DNA from: Adlercreutzia mucosicola DSM 19490
GTDB taxonomy: Bacteria > Actinomycetota > Coriobacteriia > Coriobacteriales > Eggerthellaceae
Direction of reading: 5' to 3'
DNA: 64,000 bases
Assembly (NCBI RefSeq): GCF_000422625.1
Contig: NZ_KE383895.1
Coordinates: 66,810-130,809 of the forward strand
A model generated the notes under the pieces. The model searched no databases. It was not told the DNA's origin and worked only from the letters and a program-made list of their open reading frames with translations. The translations under genes were made by a program, and so were the position numbers. Each line of letters opens with the position of its first letter. The first letter of the stretch is position 1. Positions 33,675 through 42,114 of this stretch are shown here, piece after piece.

Positions 33675-34253
33675 TCAGGCTTCCTGTTCCCGTCGCCTGG
33701 CAAGATTGCTCACCACCGACCCCACAATGCAGAAAGCAGCCCCTATGAGAACAATCCAGCCGAGCAGAAGCTTGCCCGGTGTGGAATCCAGGGCCATGAG
33801 AAAATACCCCACGAAAGGTACCGAGGCCACGATGCGGCCCAGCACGTGCTGATAGGGAACGGGTCGGATATCCAAATCGGCGTTCGCATCACCCTTGGTG
33901 ATCAACTCCCCTTCTTCGGCATTGTTCTCTTCCACCCGATGGACGATCACATCCTCGTCGCGCCAAAAAGCCGCCACGTCACCCGGCTGCAAAGAAGTCC
34001 CATCGATGGGCTCGGCGTACACCAGGGTTCCCGTAGGATAAGCAGGTTCCATAGACCCCGAGATGATGGCATAGGACTGCATACCTATGACCCGAGGCAC
34101 CACCGCAGCGCCCAGCCCCACTATGGCGAGGGCGGCGAGAATCAGCACACCTATCATCGTGCACAGCCGGGCAAGGACGCGCATGCGAGACAAACGCCGC
34201 TCAACTGCATGAGAGAACGAATCAGACGTTATGTTCGCCGCTTCCTTTGCCAT
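33675..34253 (-). CDS. sipW: SipW-like type I signal peptidase
   Basis: 192 residues. An N-terminal helix (~28-50) precedes the catalytic serine motif YAIISGSMEPAYPTG (Ser near 66); the substrate-binding PGDVAAFW follows. The general base region reads DVIVHRV, with histidine in place of the lysine of ordinary bacterial enzymes, as in SipW and archaeal/ER signal peptidases. A second C-terminal helix lies near 160-185. The enzyme should cleave SipW-type substrates outside the membrane; two such substrates are encoded at 36264 and 37041. A hairpin separates it from the operon upstream. Confidence 0.9.
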   Translation of the reverse strand: MAKEAANITSDSFSHAVERRLSRMRVLARLCTMIGVLILAALAIVGLGAAVVPRVIGMQSYAIISGSMEPAYPTGTLVYAEPIDGTSLQPGDVAAFWRDEDVIVHRVEENNAEEGELITKGDANADLDIRPVPYQHVLGRIVASVPFVGYFLMALDSTPGKLLLGWIVLIGAAFCIVGSVVSNLARRREQEA

Positions 34254-34266
34254 GGGATCAATGTAT

Positions 34267-34299
34267 CACAAAGGGCGAGGCACCAAAGGCACCTCGCCC
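34267..34299 (-). terminator. Hairpin with U-tract before sipW
   Basis: Stem GGGCGAGG/CCTCGCCC (34273-34280 with 34292-34299), followed on the minus strand by TTTGTG. It should partly end operon transcription ahead of the signal peptidase. Confidence 0.65.
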
Positions 34300-34323
34300 C
34301 TGAAAAGCTGCTGGCATGGCCTT

Positions 34324-35442
34324 CTAGGCCTGCTGCGCCTCTTCTCCCTGTTGTTCCTTGCGGGCCCTCAGCAAGATGACCGCGATAAGGCAGGCAAGTA
34401 CGGCGGCGGCCACAGCCCAGGGAATCCAAGCCGTGTTGGCCACGGGCGTCGAGTCACCTGGCTGCTGGCCCGAAGCCAGGGCATTCTCATCATCATTGAT
34501 GGTCTCCACATCGGGAGCATCCAGAGGGGTGCCATCCTCGGCGATAACCTGAGTGCCAGCATCGGTCGTGAGCGGCGTAGCCTCAATGGGGTTCGCCGGG
34601 TCGGCAGTCGCCGCACGAGTTGCCGCCTGGTTCGCAGCGGCCACGGCCTCCTGCTCGGTAATAGCAGTCGTGTAAACGCCCGTCGCGCGAGAACCGTCGG
34701 AGGTGATTACATCCACACGACCCGAGAGCTGCTGCTCGGTTGTCGTGCCTTCAGCCAAGCGCGTGTAGCGGAACGTGATCACGTTCTTCGCCTCGTCTTC
34801 AGATAGGGTAAGCAACACCACCGAAGCCTGGGGCAGGTAGTTCTCGATGTACACAGGCGTGGTTGCCGGACGATCGCCAATGTCGCCGAAGAAAGTCTGG
34901 GAGTCCATCAACGGATTGCCGTCGGCGTCCACATAGTTCACGGTATAGGCCACGCGATTGGCCAGAATGCCATAGGCCACCACGAAATCGGTGTCCTCGG
35001 TAATGGGCGCCGAGGTATTGCCCAGACCGCCGTCGGGGGTGGGCACGGCGTACAGCATCGTATCCACGCCAGCGGTGTTCACCGGATTACCCTCGGCATC
35101 GACGGTATCGGTGTTCTTGTCGGAACGAACGTTATCCAAGCCAGCCACGCGAATGCCCTTGGCGTAGTACTTCTCGTTCTCCACCGTGTACTCGATGTCA
35201 GAGAAGTCGGCTACACCGTTCAATCCCACAGCCGGATCCAGCTGAACGCTTTCGGCAGCCTGATCAGCATCGCCGATACTCACTTTGCCCTGATTGCCGG
35301 CATACACCGTCACGCGATATTCCGTGGGCTTGTATGCATCAGCGGTGGCAGCGAAGGCCGTCGGCGCGGCCACCGTCGCGGCCAGGGTGCCAGCAAGCAT
35401 TACAGTCAGAGCGCGGCGGCCCCAATTCTTCATGTTCATCAT
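34324..35442 (-). CDS. Secreted MucBP-like protein with C-terminal membrane anchor
   Basis: 372 residues; ATG 35440-35442 overlaps the preceding stop (ATGA), so translation is coupled. Signal peptide ~1-32 (VMLAGTLAATVAAPTAFA). An N-terminal beta-rich domain is followed by a MucBP-like module (~160-230; YTVNYVDADGNPLMDS to NVITFRYTRL). An Ala/Thr-rich segment leads to IAEDGTPLDAPD, a hydrophobic helix near 340-362 and a charged tail. There is no LPXTG. The TPL-containing stretch resembles the end of the adhesin at 29407. It is likely a surface-exposed partner of the other operon products. Confidence 0.8.
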   Translation of the reverse strand: MMNMKNWGRRALTVMLAGTLAATVAAPTAFAATADAYKPTEYRVTVYAGNQGKVSIGDADQAAESVQLDPAVGLNGVADFSDIEYTVENEKYYAKGIRVAGLDNVRSDKNTDTVDAEGNPVNTAGVDTMLYAVPTPDGGLGNTSAPITEDTDFVVAYGILANRVAYTVNYVDADGNPLMDSQTFFGDIGDRPATTPVYIENYLPQASVVLLTLSEDEAKNVITFRYTRLAEGTTTEQQLSGRVDVITSDGSRATGVYTTAITEQEAVAAANQAATRAATADPANPIEATPLTTDAGTQVIAEDGTPLDAPDVETINDDENALASGQQPGDSTPVANTAWIPWAVAAAVLACLIAVILLRARKEQQGEEAQQA

Positions 35443-36248
35443 CGGGCGTCGCCCTCCTTGTCGTTCCTCTTCTGTCGGCGTTGGCGCAACCCAACGCCCA
35501 CCAGCACAGCCGCGGCCAGTAGCGCCACAACCACCACTATGCCCACTGCCAGCGTGTCGCCCGTCTGAGAAAGCTTCTTCGGGTCGGGCTTATCATCCTG
35601 GTTTGCAGGCGGGTTCTTCGGCTGACGCGGATCTCCTTCTTTGCCCGGCTTATCGGTGGGTTCGGCAGCGAACTGCAGCTGAATCTGGGCTGCAGAATCG
35701 AAGTACGTGTTGCCATGGGTCTCACCGTCGATGGCCACTTCCAGGGTCATGAGAGCGCGAGCCTGGGGACCTAGCGTATCGAGAAAGAAATATTCGCCCG
35801 TCGCTTCGGTCGCGTCGAACAGGCCCTTGGTGGCACCCGTACCCGCATCGCCTGAGACAACCTCGTTGGTGATGATCACCTTTTGCGCGCCGGTCGGATC
35901 GGTATAGGTAAGTTTGTAGCTATAGGAACCGCCGCTGCGCAGCGACTTTTCCATGGATTCCAGCACCTTGTTCTTCATGTACCAGTCAGCCGACTTGTCG
36001 CTTTTCTCGTACATGACCACGGTGAACTTTGCCGAGTCGCCCGGCTGCATGCCGCGCAGCTCCTTCACGATGTCGGCCGAACCCTGATCGGTCATGGCCG
36101 TGCCGGTGAACTCGACAGTCCATTCCTTCTCGATAGTTTTGGCGAAAGCCGGAGTCACGGCGGCCAATGACAAAACCACTGCCAGGATCAGACCAAGTAC
36201 GGGGAGCGCTGCCAGGTTATAGGTTCTTTGTTGTCGGATCATCTGCAT
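35439..36248 (-). CDS. Secreted protein with sortase-type C-terminal signal
   Basis: 269 residues from ATG 36246-36248 (GGGAGG ten bases upstream). Signal peptide ends at TPAFA near residue 36. The mature part (~37-200) is a single beta-rich domain (VVMYEKSDKSADWYMKNKVL, EYFFLDTLGPQARALMTLE) resembling fibril or shaft subunits but not recognised. A Pro/Lys/Asp spacer leads to LSQTGD, a hydrophobic helix and RQRRQKR, a variant LPXTG sorting signal. Covalent attachment by a sortase is expected; no sortase is encoded in this window. Confidence 0.82.
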   Translation of the reverse strand: MQMIRQQRTYNLAALPVLGLILAVVLSLAAVTPAFAKTIEKEWTVEFTGTAMTDQGSADIVKELRGMQPGDSAKFTVVMYEKSDKSADWYMKNKVLESMEKSLRSGGSYSYKLTYTDPTGAQKVIITNEVVSGDAGTGATKGLFDATEATGEYFFLDTLGPQARALMTLEVAIDGETHGNTYFDSAAQIQLQFAAEPTDKPGKEGDPRQPKNPPANQDDKPDPKKLSQTGDTLAVGIVVVVALLAAAVLVGVGLRQRRQKRNDKEGDAR

Positions 36249-36263
36249 GGGAGAAAAACCTCC

Positions 36264-37037
36264 CTAGCCTTCCTGGGACCAATTCAAACCCGCGGCGGCG
36301 AACGCCTCCTGGGTCACATCAACGCCCCAGGCGCTCTTGGCCGCATCCACCGCGTTGTTCACCTGCACCGAATCCACCTGGGCCTCCAGAGCCAACCAGC
36401 AATTGGAATAGTCTTCGCGCACGTCCTTAATGGAGGGATCGATGCGGATGCCCGTGACGGCGGGGTATTCAGCCGCTTCACCGGCGGGGAGCACCGTCTT
36501 GTAGTAGAACACCTCGCGCTCGGCGGTGCACTCGTTATCGGCGCGCACCCAGTGCTGGGCGCTCTCGTCGGTGAACTGGAGCTGAATGAGCGAAGGATCC
36601 AGCTTGTCGGTCTTTGCCCGAGTGTCAGCCGTGGAGCCATCACCCTCGGCCCCCTTCGCCCAGTACTTGCGCACGGTCAGGCGCACGTACTCGTCCATAT
36701 CGCTCGAACGGTTCTGCACCGACAAGCGCTCACTGTACACTTCACCGGGAATCATGAATTGATCCACATTGTCGGGGTTGTCGGCCGTGGGACGCTTCAG
36801 CAGGGCCGAGCTGTCGGCAATCAAGTTGCCCTCCTCGGGTACCACCGCGTCATTCTCGGTGAGGGCCACACCGATGTGCGTCTGCTGAATCTCGGCTACA
36901 TATTCGCCACTGAAATAAGTGAGAGCGGAACGGGCCGGGCTCACGGCCATCATGACCACGCAGCCCACCAGCGCCGCAGCCAGCACGATGAGCGCGATAC
37001 GCGCCTGCAGGGTGAGGTTCTTCAGAGTTTGCATCAT
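36264..37037 (-). CDS. SipW-type secreted protein (TasA/BsaA-like), larger subunit
   Basis: 257 residues; ATG 37035-37037 is three bases after the stop of the preceding gene. The N-terminus has one hydrophobic helix (~12-34) followed by SALTYFSGEYVAEIQQ, matching the SipW-dependent signal layout. The mature domain is beta-rich (LSVQNRSSDMDEYVRLTVRKYW, YYKTVLPAGEAAEYP). In bacilli, TasA-family proteins made this way form extracellular fibres. No wall anchor is present, so the subunit may polymerise or bind another operon product. Confidence 0.75.
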   Translation of the reverse strand: MMQTLKNLTLQARIALIVLAAALVGCVVMMAVSPARSALTYFSGEYVAEIQQTHIGVALTENDAVVPEEGNLIADSSALLKRPTADNPDNVDQFMIPGEVYSERLSVQNRSSDMDEYVRLTVRKYWAKGAEGDGSTADTRAKTDKLDPSLIQLQFTDESAQHWVRADNECTAEREVFYYKTVLPAGEAAEYPAVTGIRIDPSIKDVREDYSNCWLALEAQVDSVQVNNAVDAAKSAWGVDVTQEAFAAAGLNWSQEG

Positions 37038-37040
37038 GGG

Positions 37041-37634
37041 TTACTCACCGTCCTTCGCGGGCATAATCAGCGACTTCTCGCCATCGGCGAAGGTGCCCAA
37101 CAACGGCTGGCCCTCGACGAAGCTCTTGGCGGAGGTGCATTGCTGCACGACGGTGATATCGAAGGGCTGGTTAAAATCTTTGTTGGTCAGCGTCGCCTTT
37201 ACGGTGAACGCGGGGGTAGACTTACCAGGAGCCACGGGATGCGGCCAGTACAGCCAGCCTTCACTGTTCGGCGTGGGATTGCCATCAGCATCAACACCGA
37301 CGACATCCTGCGTCCACTCCGCACCCTCTTCGCCGGGTTCGATGCTAATCGTTACACCCCAGTCTTCGGGAAACTCGGGATAGAAGACCTTTACGCGCAC
37401 CATGGCGTCAACCTCACCCGTGTTCTTGATAGCAACGGTTTTCTGGCCGTCAACCTTGTATTCTTCCACCTCAGTGGTGGGCGGATTGGGGTTGTAGCTG
37501 AACGACACCATGCCCTTGGCCTGGGTCGTGTCGGTATAGTAGGCGAACGCGGTGCCCACCGCCGTGCCCATGGTGAGGGCCACGGCGATGACCAGAGCTG
37601 CAATGCCGCGCTTGGCAAGATACTTCTTTGCCAT
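37041..37634 (-). CDS. SipW-type secreted protein (TasA-like), small subunit
   Basis: 197 residues from ATG 37632-37634, two bases after the giant gene's stop, with AAGGGGG upstream. The signal LVIAVALTMGTAVGTAFAYYTDTTQAKG is the clearest SipW-type signal in the window: a hydrophobic core followed by an aromatic-TDT motif. The mature beta domain contains VKNTG-like turns (TVAIKNTGEVDAMVRVKVFYP), as in TasA/camelysin proteins. It should be exported, cleaved by the peptidase at 33675 and assembled outside the cell. Confidence 0.82.
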   Translation of the reverse strand: MAKKYLAKRGIAALVIAVALTMGTAVGTAFAYYTDTTQAKGMVSFSYNPNPPTTEVEEYKVDGQKTVAIKNTGEVDAMVRVKVFYPEFPEDWGVTISIEPGEEGAEWTQDVVGVDADGNPTPNSEGWLYWPHPVAPGKSTPAFTVKATLTNKDFNQPFDITVVQQCTSAKSFVEGQPLLGTFADGEKSLIMPAKDGE

Positions 37635-37636
37635 GG

Positions 37637-40600
37637 TTAGTTTCCCCCTTCGATGGGCGCGTTGGGTTGCTTGGGGTTGCTGTAGTTGGCATCGGGCGTG
37701 TAGGTGAGTTTGCCGTCGGTGTAGATGAACCCGGTGATGTTACCGTTTTCATCAGTCACCTCGCCAGTAGGCGCGTAGCTGTTCACCACGCCAGTGCCGA
37801 AGGTGTTCTCATCTTTGAACGTATTCGTGAACTCGTGGGACACACCCTCCTCAGCGTTCTCGTTGTTCAAAGTGACGGTCCAGGTGTTGCGGCCGGTGGC
37901 CTCCTTAAAGTTGTCGCCGGTGTAGAACAGCTCCTCCACCACGTAGTAGCCGAGCGGCAGTTCATTGAGCGTGCGAGCCTCGGCGGTACCATAGGCATTG
38001 AACGTGAAGCCGATCTGATTCACGTAGATGGGCGCGAGGTGAGCCTTGTAGGCCTCGACGTCGGCGTAACCCGTCACGTTGAACACTGCGGTGGCGGAAG
38101 CGCCCTCGGCGGCATTCCAGCCGGTCAACTTCTTCGTGAGGGTCAGCTTGCCCAGCTGATCTTCGTTCTTGGTCGGGGGCTCCTTGCCGGCGGCGCCCAC
38201 GTCGATGTAGTCGTTGCAGGCAATGCCGCCGCCATGGGTGTTGGAGTAGTTCCCTGTGAAGAACAGCACGGCGGCATCTTCGGCCTTGGCCTTGTCCTCG
38301 TCAGAGGGATCGGCCGTGAGGAACGTGAGGCGATTGCCTGTCACACAGGTGTCGGCAGTTTGGGTAAGCTTGTTCACCTGGTACAGCGGGTAGTTGCCCT
38401 TGGGGTCGGTCGTGGTGAAGGCGTCGGTCAGGGTAAAGCCCGTGGCCTTCGCTTCGTAGTCGGCAGGATTTACGGAGTCCTTGCTCAGATACAGAGTGAC
38501 GATTTTCTCGCCCGCACTGCAGGTATCATTCTCGGGTTCCTTTCCGGGATTTTCATCGATAGCGGTAACGATTTTTGTGTCGCTCACCTTAGGGCTGGGA
38601 TTCTTGGACAAGTCGATGGTGTCGAACGTGACGACATACCCTTTGAGTTGCTTTATCTTCTCGACATCGTTCTCCGGCACGATCACCCGCAACAAATTCC
38701 CGTTCGACCGGTAGAGAACATTAGTGACCTGAACCTTGTCGGTTCCGTTGATCTTCACGTAGTTGTCTTTATTCCAACCCTCGCGATGGGCGTTGGCCTT
38801 TTCGCTTACAACATCGCCAGTGGTGTAGCCGGTCCAGTTGTACCAGCCGCCGCCGAGCATAGAGTTGAACACCGTGCTCTTACGGGCACAGTAGAAGTCG
38901 TTGGCCTGGCCTTTCGCGATCTTGCCCTTCAGGCCGTAGCTCTCGGGCTCGCCGTCGTGGAGGCCGCCTTCGAGCACCCACTGGTCGCCGTACTCGTTGG
39001 GGTTCTGGGTGCAGTTCTCCTCCCGCGCCGTGTTACCGAACACGGCGGCGTCGGCGGAAACTACCACGCCGTTGGTACAGGAGGCTACGCCGCCGCCGAG
39101 ACCGGCCGCGGTATTGCCGCTAACGAGCGGATGGTACACGGTGATGCCGGCCGTCCGGTGCTCGGTGCCCTTGATGTCGTTGGAGTCGATGGAGGACATG
39201 AACAGACCGCCTCCGCCATAATCGAAGTAGGTGGCGGTCATGTTGTTGCTGATGATGCCCTGCTTGATATAGCTGTTCCTGTCGGTGCCGGCGCAGATGC
39301 CACCGCCCTCGCTGGTGCCCGCGTAGTTGGAAGAAATGCGACAGTTCTCGATCTTCAGCAACGGAAGGGCGTTCTCGTACTTGTTGTTTTCGTCGAGGCC
39401 GCCGCCCCACTTCGTCGGAATGGTCACGTTACCGCCGAGGGCCAGGATGCCGCCGCCTCCATCGGAAGCGAAGTTGCTGGTGATCTGACCGCCGTTGATG
39501 ATGGTCTCATCCTGGGTGAACACGCCACCGCCGCCACCGCCGTAGTTCTTCCAGAAGTGCTCTTCGTTGGAGGGACCAGTGCTGCGATTCTTCTGGTGCT
39601 TGGCAGTGCGGTCATTCTCGGAACGGTTGTTAGTAATGGTAGCGTTCTCTTCGATGGTCAGAAGGTTCTTCGTTGCCGTCAAACCCTTCGCATGACCCTC
39701 GATATAGACACCGCCGCCATCGGCGTTGGCCACGTTGCCGGCTATGACCGCCGAACCGGTAATGGTCACTTCGCAGTTCTTGCGAGCATAAATGCCGCCG
39801 CCGTTCTGGGAAGTAGCGATAGTACCCTTGGTCAGGTCGGTCAGCGGCTCGCTGCCCGCTTCGTTGCCAGCGATGACGGCGTTACCGCTTACCGTCAGGG
39901 TCGCCGGAGTGCCCTTGGCCTCGCTCGACATCCAAATGGCGCCGCCGTTCTTCTTCGTCGCGTTACCGGCGATGACGGCGTTACCATCAATGGTAATGTT
40001 CACGGCCGAGCCATTGTTGCCACTGTTAGCGCTCACGGCGCCACCCAGACCTTCGGCCTTCACATTGGTGATGAAGCCGCCGCTCATATGGAAGGTGCCG
40101 CCCTGGTTCATGTTCACCGCATGGATGTCACCCGTGACGCCCTCATTGTAGGACAAACGGCCGCCCTCGATGTTCAGCGTAGAGGCGCCATTGCCCACGA
40201 CCACCAGATCCTGGGCTTTCGCGGCAACGATAGTACCAACGTCCTCCATATTCACCGTGTGCTTGATCTGGTACTCGTTGGTGCCGCCGGCGATGTGCTT
40301 GTCCTCGTAGGAACGCGTTACATAATAAGTAAGCGTATCGCCTTCGAGCGTGGCCTTCTGGCCCACCCACTTCTCACGGAACTCGCCCATGATGTCATTC
40401 ACCAGGTCGCCGGCGTTGTCCTGGTTGGGCTTCGGCAGCAAAATGCCATCGGAGGCCTGATCCAAAGCTCGATACTTAGAGGCAGAGTCGTTGATGGTCA
40501 AAGTGGCCGCGCGGGACTCGTCACCTACCTTGAACAGGGAGCCCTCGGCCTCGCTGATGATGGTGTGGCCGTTCAGATCGATGGTCTTGTCGCCGGCAAC

Positions 40601-41446
40601 GACCACGGTGCTGGTGGCGCGCACGTCAGAGGTCAGCTTCACCTTGCCTTCGCCATCAGCGGAAAGGAAGGCAGCCAGCGCATCCCAATTATCGAACGTG
40701 TCGCCCTGGGCGTCGGAGGTGATGGTGACTTCAATGGAGCCGGAGGCATTAGCGGCCTTCTGAAGCTCATCCTTAGAGATGACGTATTCGTTCTTATCGG
40801 CATCGAAGGTGACGACGATCTCGGTAGCGGTGTCGTCGGCCTTTGCCCCGCTGGTCGCAGCGAGGGGCGTGGCCTCGTCCTTCACGACCTCGGTATCAGC
40901 GGCTTCGTCGGCAGCCTCATCAGCCTTGGGGCCACCTTCGGCCTGATTCTTCGCTTCCAGAGCGGCGGCCGTTTCGGGAATGGGCTCGACTTCAGGCACG
41001 ATCTCGATCATAGCGGAGGGGTCGACAGGAGTCTGAGCCGGCTCCTCGGCTGCAGGCACGGCCTCATCGGTCACCCGCTCCTCCTGGACGGTCATCACCT
41101 GAGCCGTCGGCTGGGCACCGCTCTGCAGCAGCGCGGCCACGTCGCCGATCTCACGATCGCCATGGGTCGACGTCGCGGTAAAGCGCAGGTCCTCGGACAC
41201 AGGGGCCCGATAGCCCTCGTCGCTCTGGGCGTCGAACTTCTCGTTTCCGACTTCCACGGTCACGTCGCTGTCCAGATTGAAGAACACCTCAACCTGGTCA
41301 CCGTCGTTGGCCGCCACGGCCGGAGTGCTCCCCCACAAATGGAAATACCCCAAAGAAGCGACGAGGGCACCCGTCGCCACAACGGCGAGGGCTTTTTTCG
41401 CTCCTGTTGCCATGGCAGTCGTCTGCCGTTTGGTCACTGTCGTCAT
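37637..41446 (-). CDS. Giant secreted beta-helix protein with pilin-like C-terminal domain
   Basis: 1269 residues from ATG 41444-41446 (GAGGAACGGTGG upstream; the upstream GTG has no ribosome site). Signal peptide ends near residue 47 (STPAVAA). After an Ala/Glu-rich segment, residues ~250-830 show many short Asn/Gly-rich rungs (NSGNNGSAVNITIDGNAVI, NGGGIYARKNCEVTITG, DGGGVYIEG, DGGGGILALGGNV, EGGGICAG), the pattern of right-handed beta-helix proteins such as polymorphic outer-membrane or pectate-lyase-like adhesins. A C-terminal domain (~1070-1200; LTLTKKLTGW, LPLGYYVVEELFY, HEFTNTF) resembles isopeptide-forming pilin modules. No membrane helix or sorting motif ends the protein. It is the first gene of the surface operon. 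Confidence 0.85.
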   Translation of the reverse strand: MTTVTKRQTTAMATGAKKALAVVATGALVASLGYFHLWGSTPAVAANDGDQVEVFFNLDSDVTVEVGNEKFDAQSDEGYRAPVSEDLRFTATSTHGDREIGDVAALLQSGAQPTAQVMTVQEERVTDEAVPAAEEPAQTPVDPSAMIEIVPEVEPIPETAAALEAKNQAEGGPKADEAADEAADTEVVKDEATPLAATSGAKADDTATEIVVTFDADKNEYVISKDELQKAANASGSIEVTITSDAQGDTFDNWDALAAFLSADGEGKVKLTSDVRATSTVVVAGDKTIDLNGHTIISEAEGSLFKVGDESRAATLTINDSASKYRALDQASDGILLPKPNQDNAGDLVNDIMGEFREKWVGQKATLEGDTLTYYVTRSYEDKHIAGGTNEYQIKHTVNMEDVGTIVAAKAQDLVVVGNGASTLNIEGGRLSYNEGVTGDIHAVNMNQGGTFHMSGGFITNVKAEGLGGAVSANSGNNGSAVNITIDGNAVIAGNATKKNGGAIWMSSEAKGTPATLTVSGNAVIAGNEAGSEPLTDLTKGTIATSQNGGGIYARKNCEVTITGSAVIAGNVANADGGGVYIEGHAKGLTATKNLLTIEENATITNNRSENDRTAKHQKNRSTGPSNEEHFWKNYGGGGGGVFTQDETIINGGQITSNFASDGGGGILALGGNVTIPTKWGGGLDENNKYENALPLLKIENCRISSNYAGTSEGGGICAGTDRNSYIKQGIISNNMTATYFDYGGGGLFMSSIDSNDIKGTEHRTAGITVYHPLVSGNTAAGLGGGVASCTNGVVVSADAAVFGNTAREENCTQNPNEYGDQWVLEGGLHDGEPESYGLKGKIAKGQANDFYCARKSTVFNSMLGGGWYNWTGYTTGDVVSEKANAHREGWNKDNYVKINGTDKVQVTNVLYRSNGNLLRVIVPENDVEKIKQLKGYVVTFDTIDLSKNPSPKVSDTKIVTAIDENPGKEPENDTCSAGEKIVTLYLSKDSVNPADYEAKATGFTLTDAFTTTDPKGNYPLYQVNKLTQTADTCVTGNRLTFLTADPSDEDKAKAEDAAVLFFTGNYSNTHGGGIACNDYIDVGAAGKEPPTKNEDQLGKLTLTKKLTGWNAAEGASATAVFNVTGYADVEAYKAHLAPIYVNQIGFTFNAYGTAEARTLNELPLGYYVVEELFYTGDNFKEATGRNTWTVTLNNENAEEGVSHEFTNTFKDENTFGTGVVNSYAPTGEVTDENGNITGFIYTDGKLTYTPDANYSNPKQPNAPIEGGN

Positions 41447-41485
41447 AATCCACCGTTCCTCATGCAGCTTTGTTGACAGCTCGCT

Positions 41486-41491
41486 ATTATC
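41486..41491 (-). promoter_or_regulatory. Probable -10 element of the surface operon
   Basis: GATAAT on the minus strand about 40 bases before the start at 41446. A TTTGTA lies 16 bp upstream as a weak -35. Confidence 0.45.
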
Positions 41492-41517
41492 CACATGTCA
41501 GTTTGGTTACAAACGAA

Positions 41518-41533
41518 CTATACGCGCGTATAG
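41518..41533. promoter_or_regulatory. 16-bp perfect palindrome upstream of the surface operon
   Basis: CTATACGCGCGTATAG, 72-87 bases before the first gene and immediately upstream of the candidate -35. Its placement suits a dimeric regulator. Confidence 0.55.
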
Positions 41534-41659
41534 AAGAGTTGCCTATAGATTTAAAGGGAAAACGGTCGTCATAATAGGCTATTGCCATGGTATCGAATGG
41601 GAAAATCCGAGGATGAAACGGTATGAAACAGGTTCGACCTCGGGGAACTCCACCATACA

Positions 41660-41687
41660 AGAAACCGGGCCCTATGACCCGGTTTCT
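41660..41687 (-). terminator. Terminator after tRNA-Ala
   Basis: A 10-bp stem AGAAACCGGG/CCCGGTTTCT starts nine bases past the tRNA-Ala 3' end and is followed by TTGTATGG. Confidence 0.7.
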
Positions 41688-41695
41688 GAAGTTAT

Positions 41696-41771
41696 TGGTG
41701 GAGCATAGGGGGATCGAACCCCTGACCTCAGGCTTGCAAAGCCCGCGCTCTCCCAGCTGAGCTAATGCCCC
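41696..41771 (-). tRNA. tRNA-Ala (TGC)
   Basis: A 76-nt cloverleaf with encoded CCA, acceptor GGGGCAT/ATGCTCC, anticodon loop TTTGCAA (TGC) and T-loop GTTCGATCC. Confidence 0.96.
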
Positions 41772-41834
41772 GTGGCTTCCCTTTTCCCCTTACCTCGCTT
41801 AACGGCCGCTTCAAGAAAACTGCCTCAGAATATA

Positions 41835-41878
41835 ATAAACGCTCCACCGGCTAACTCGGCTCACGGTGGAGCGTTTAT
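41835..41878 (-). terminator. Terminator or processing hairpin after tRNA-Ile
   Basis: A perfect 15-bp stem (41835-41849 with 41864-41878) follows tRNA-Ile on the minus strand, with a downstream TATATT. It lies between the two tRNAs. Confidence 0.65.
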
Positions 41879-41888
41879 CGCAAAGTAA

Positions 41889-41965
<77 letters not shown>

Positions 41966-41983
41966 TTGAAAAAGTGCTTGATT

Positions 41984-42012
41984 ATCTTACGACGAAATAG
42001 GAGGTTGGTCAA
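41984..42012 (-). promoter_or_regulatory. Promoter of the tRNA-Ile/tRNA-Ala unit
   Basis: Minus-strand TTGACC (42007-42012), 17-bp spacer, TAAGAT (41984-41989), about 19 bases before the tRNA. Confidence 0.7.
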
Positions 42013-42114
42013 GAAGTATTTTTACCGAATTGAGAAATATCTGTTCTCGGGAGTAAGCGGCCAACGTGCGACAATGAGAAGCGATACCCAAGGGTTAATC
42101 AGCGAGGTGGGAAT

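Noticed and set aside
37628-41476. Plus-strand 1282-residue open frame opposite the beta-helix gene
   Set aside because: It is a shadow of the real minus-strand gene, lacking a signal peptide, motif or ribosome site; long antisense frames are common in high-GC DNA.
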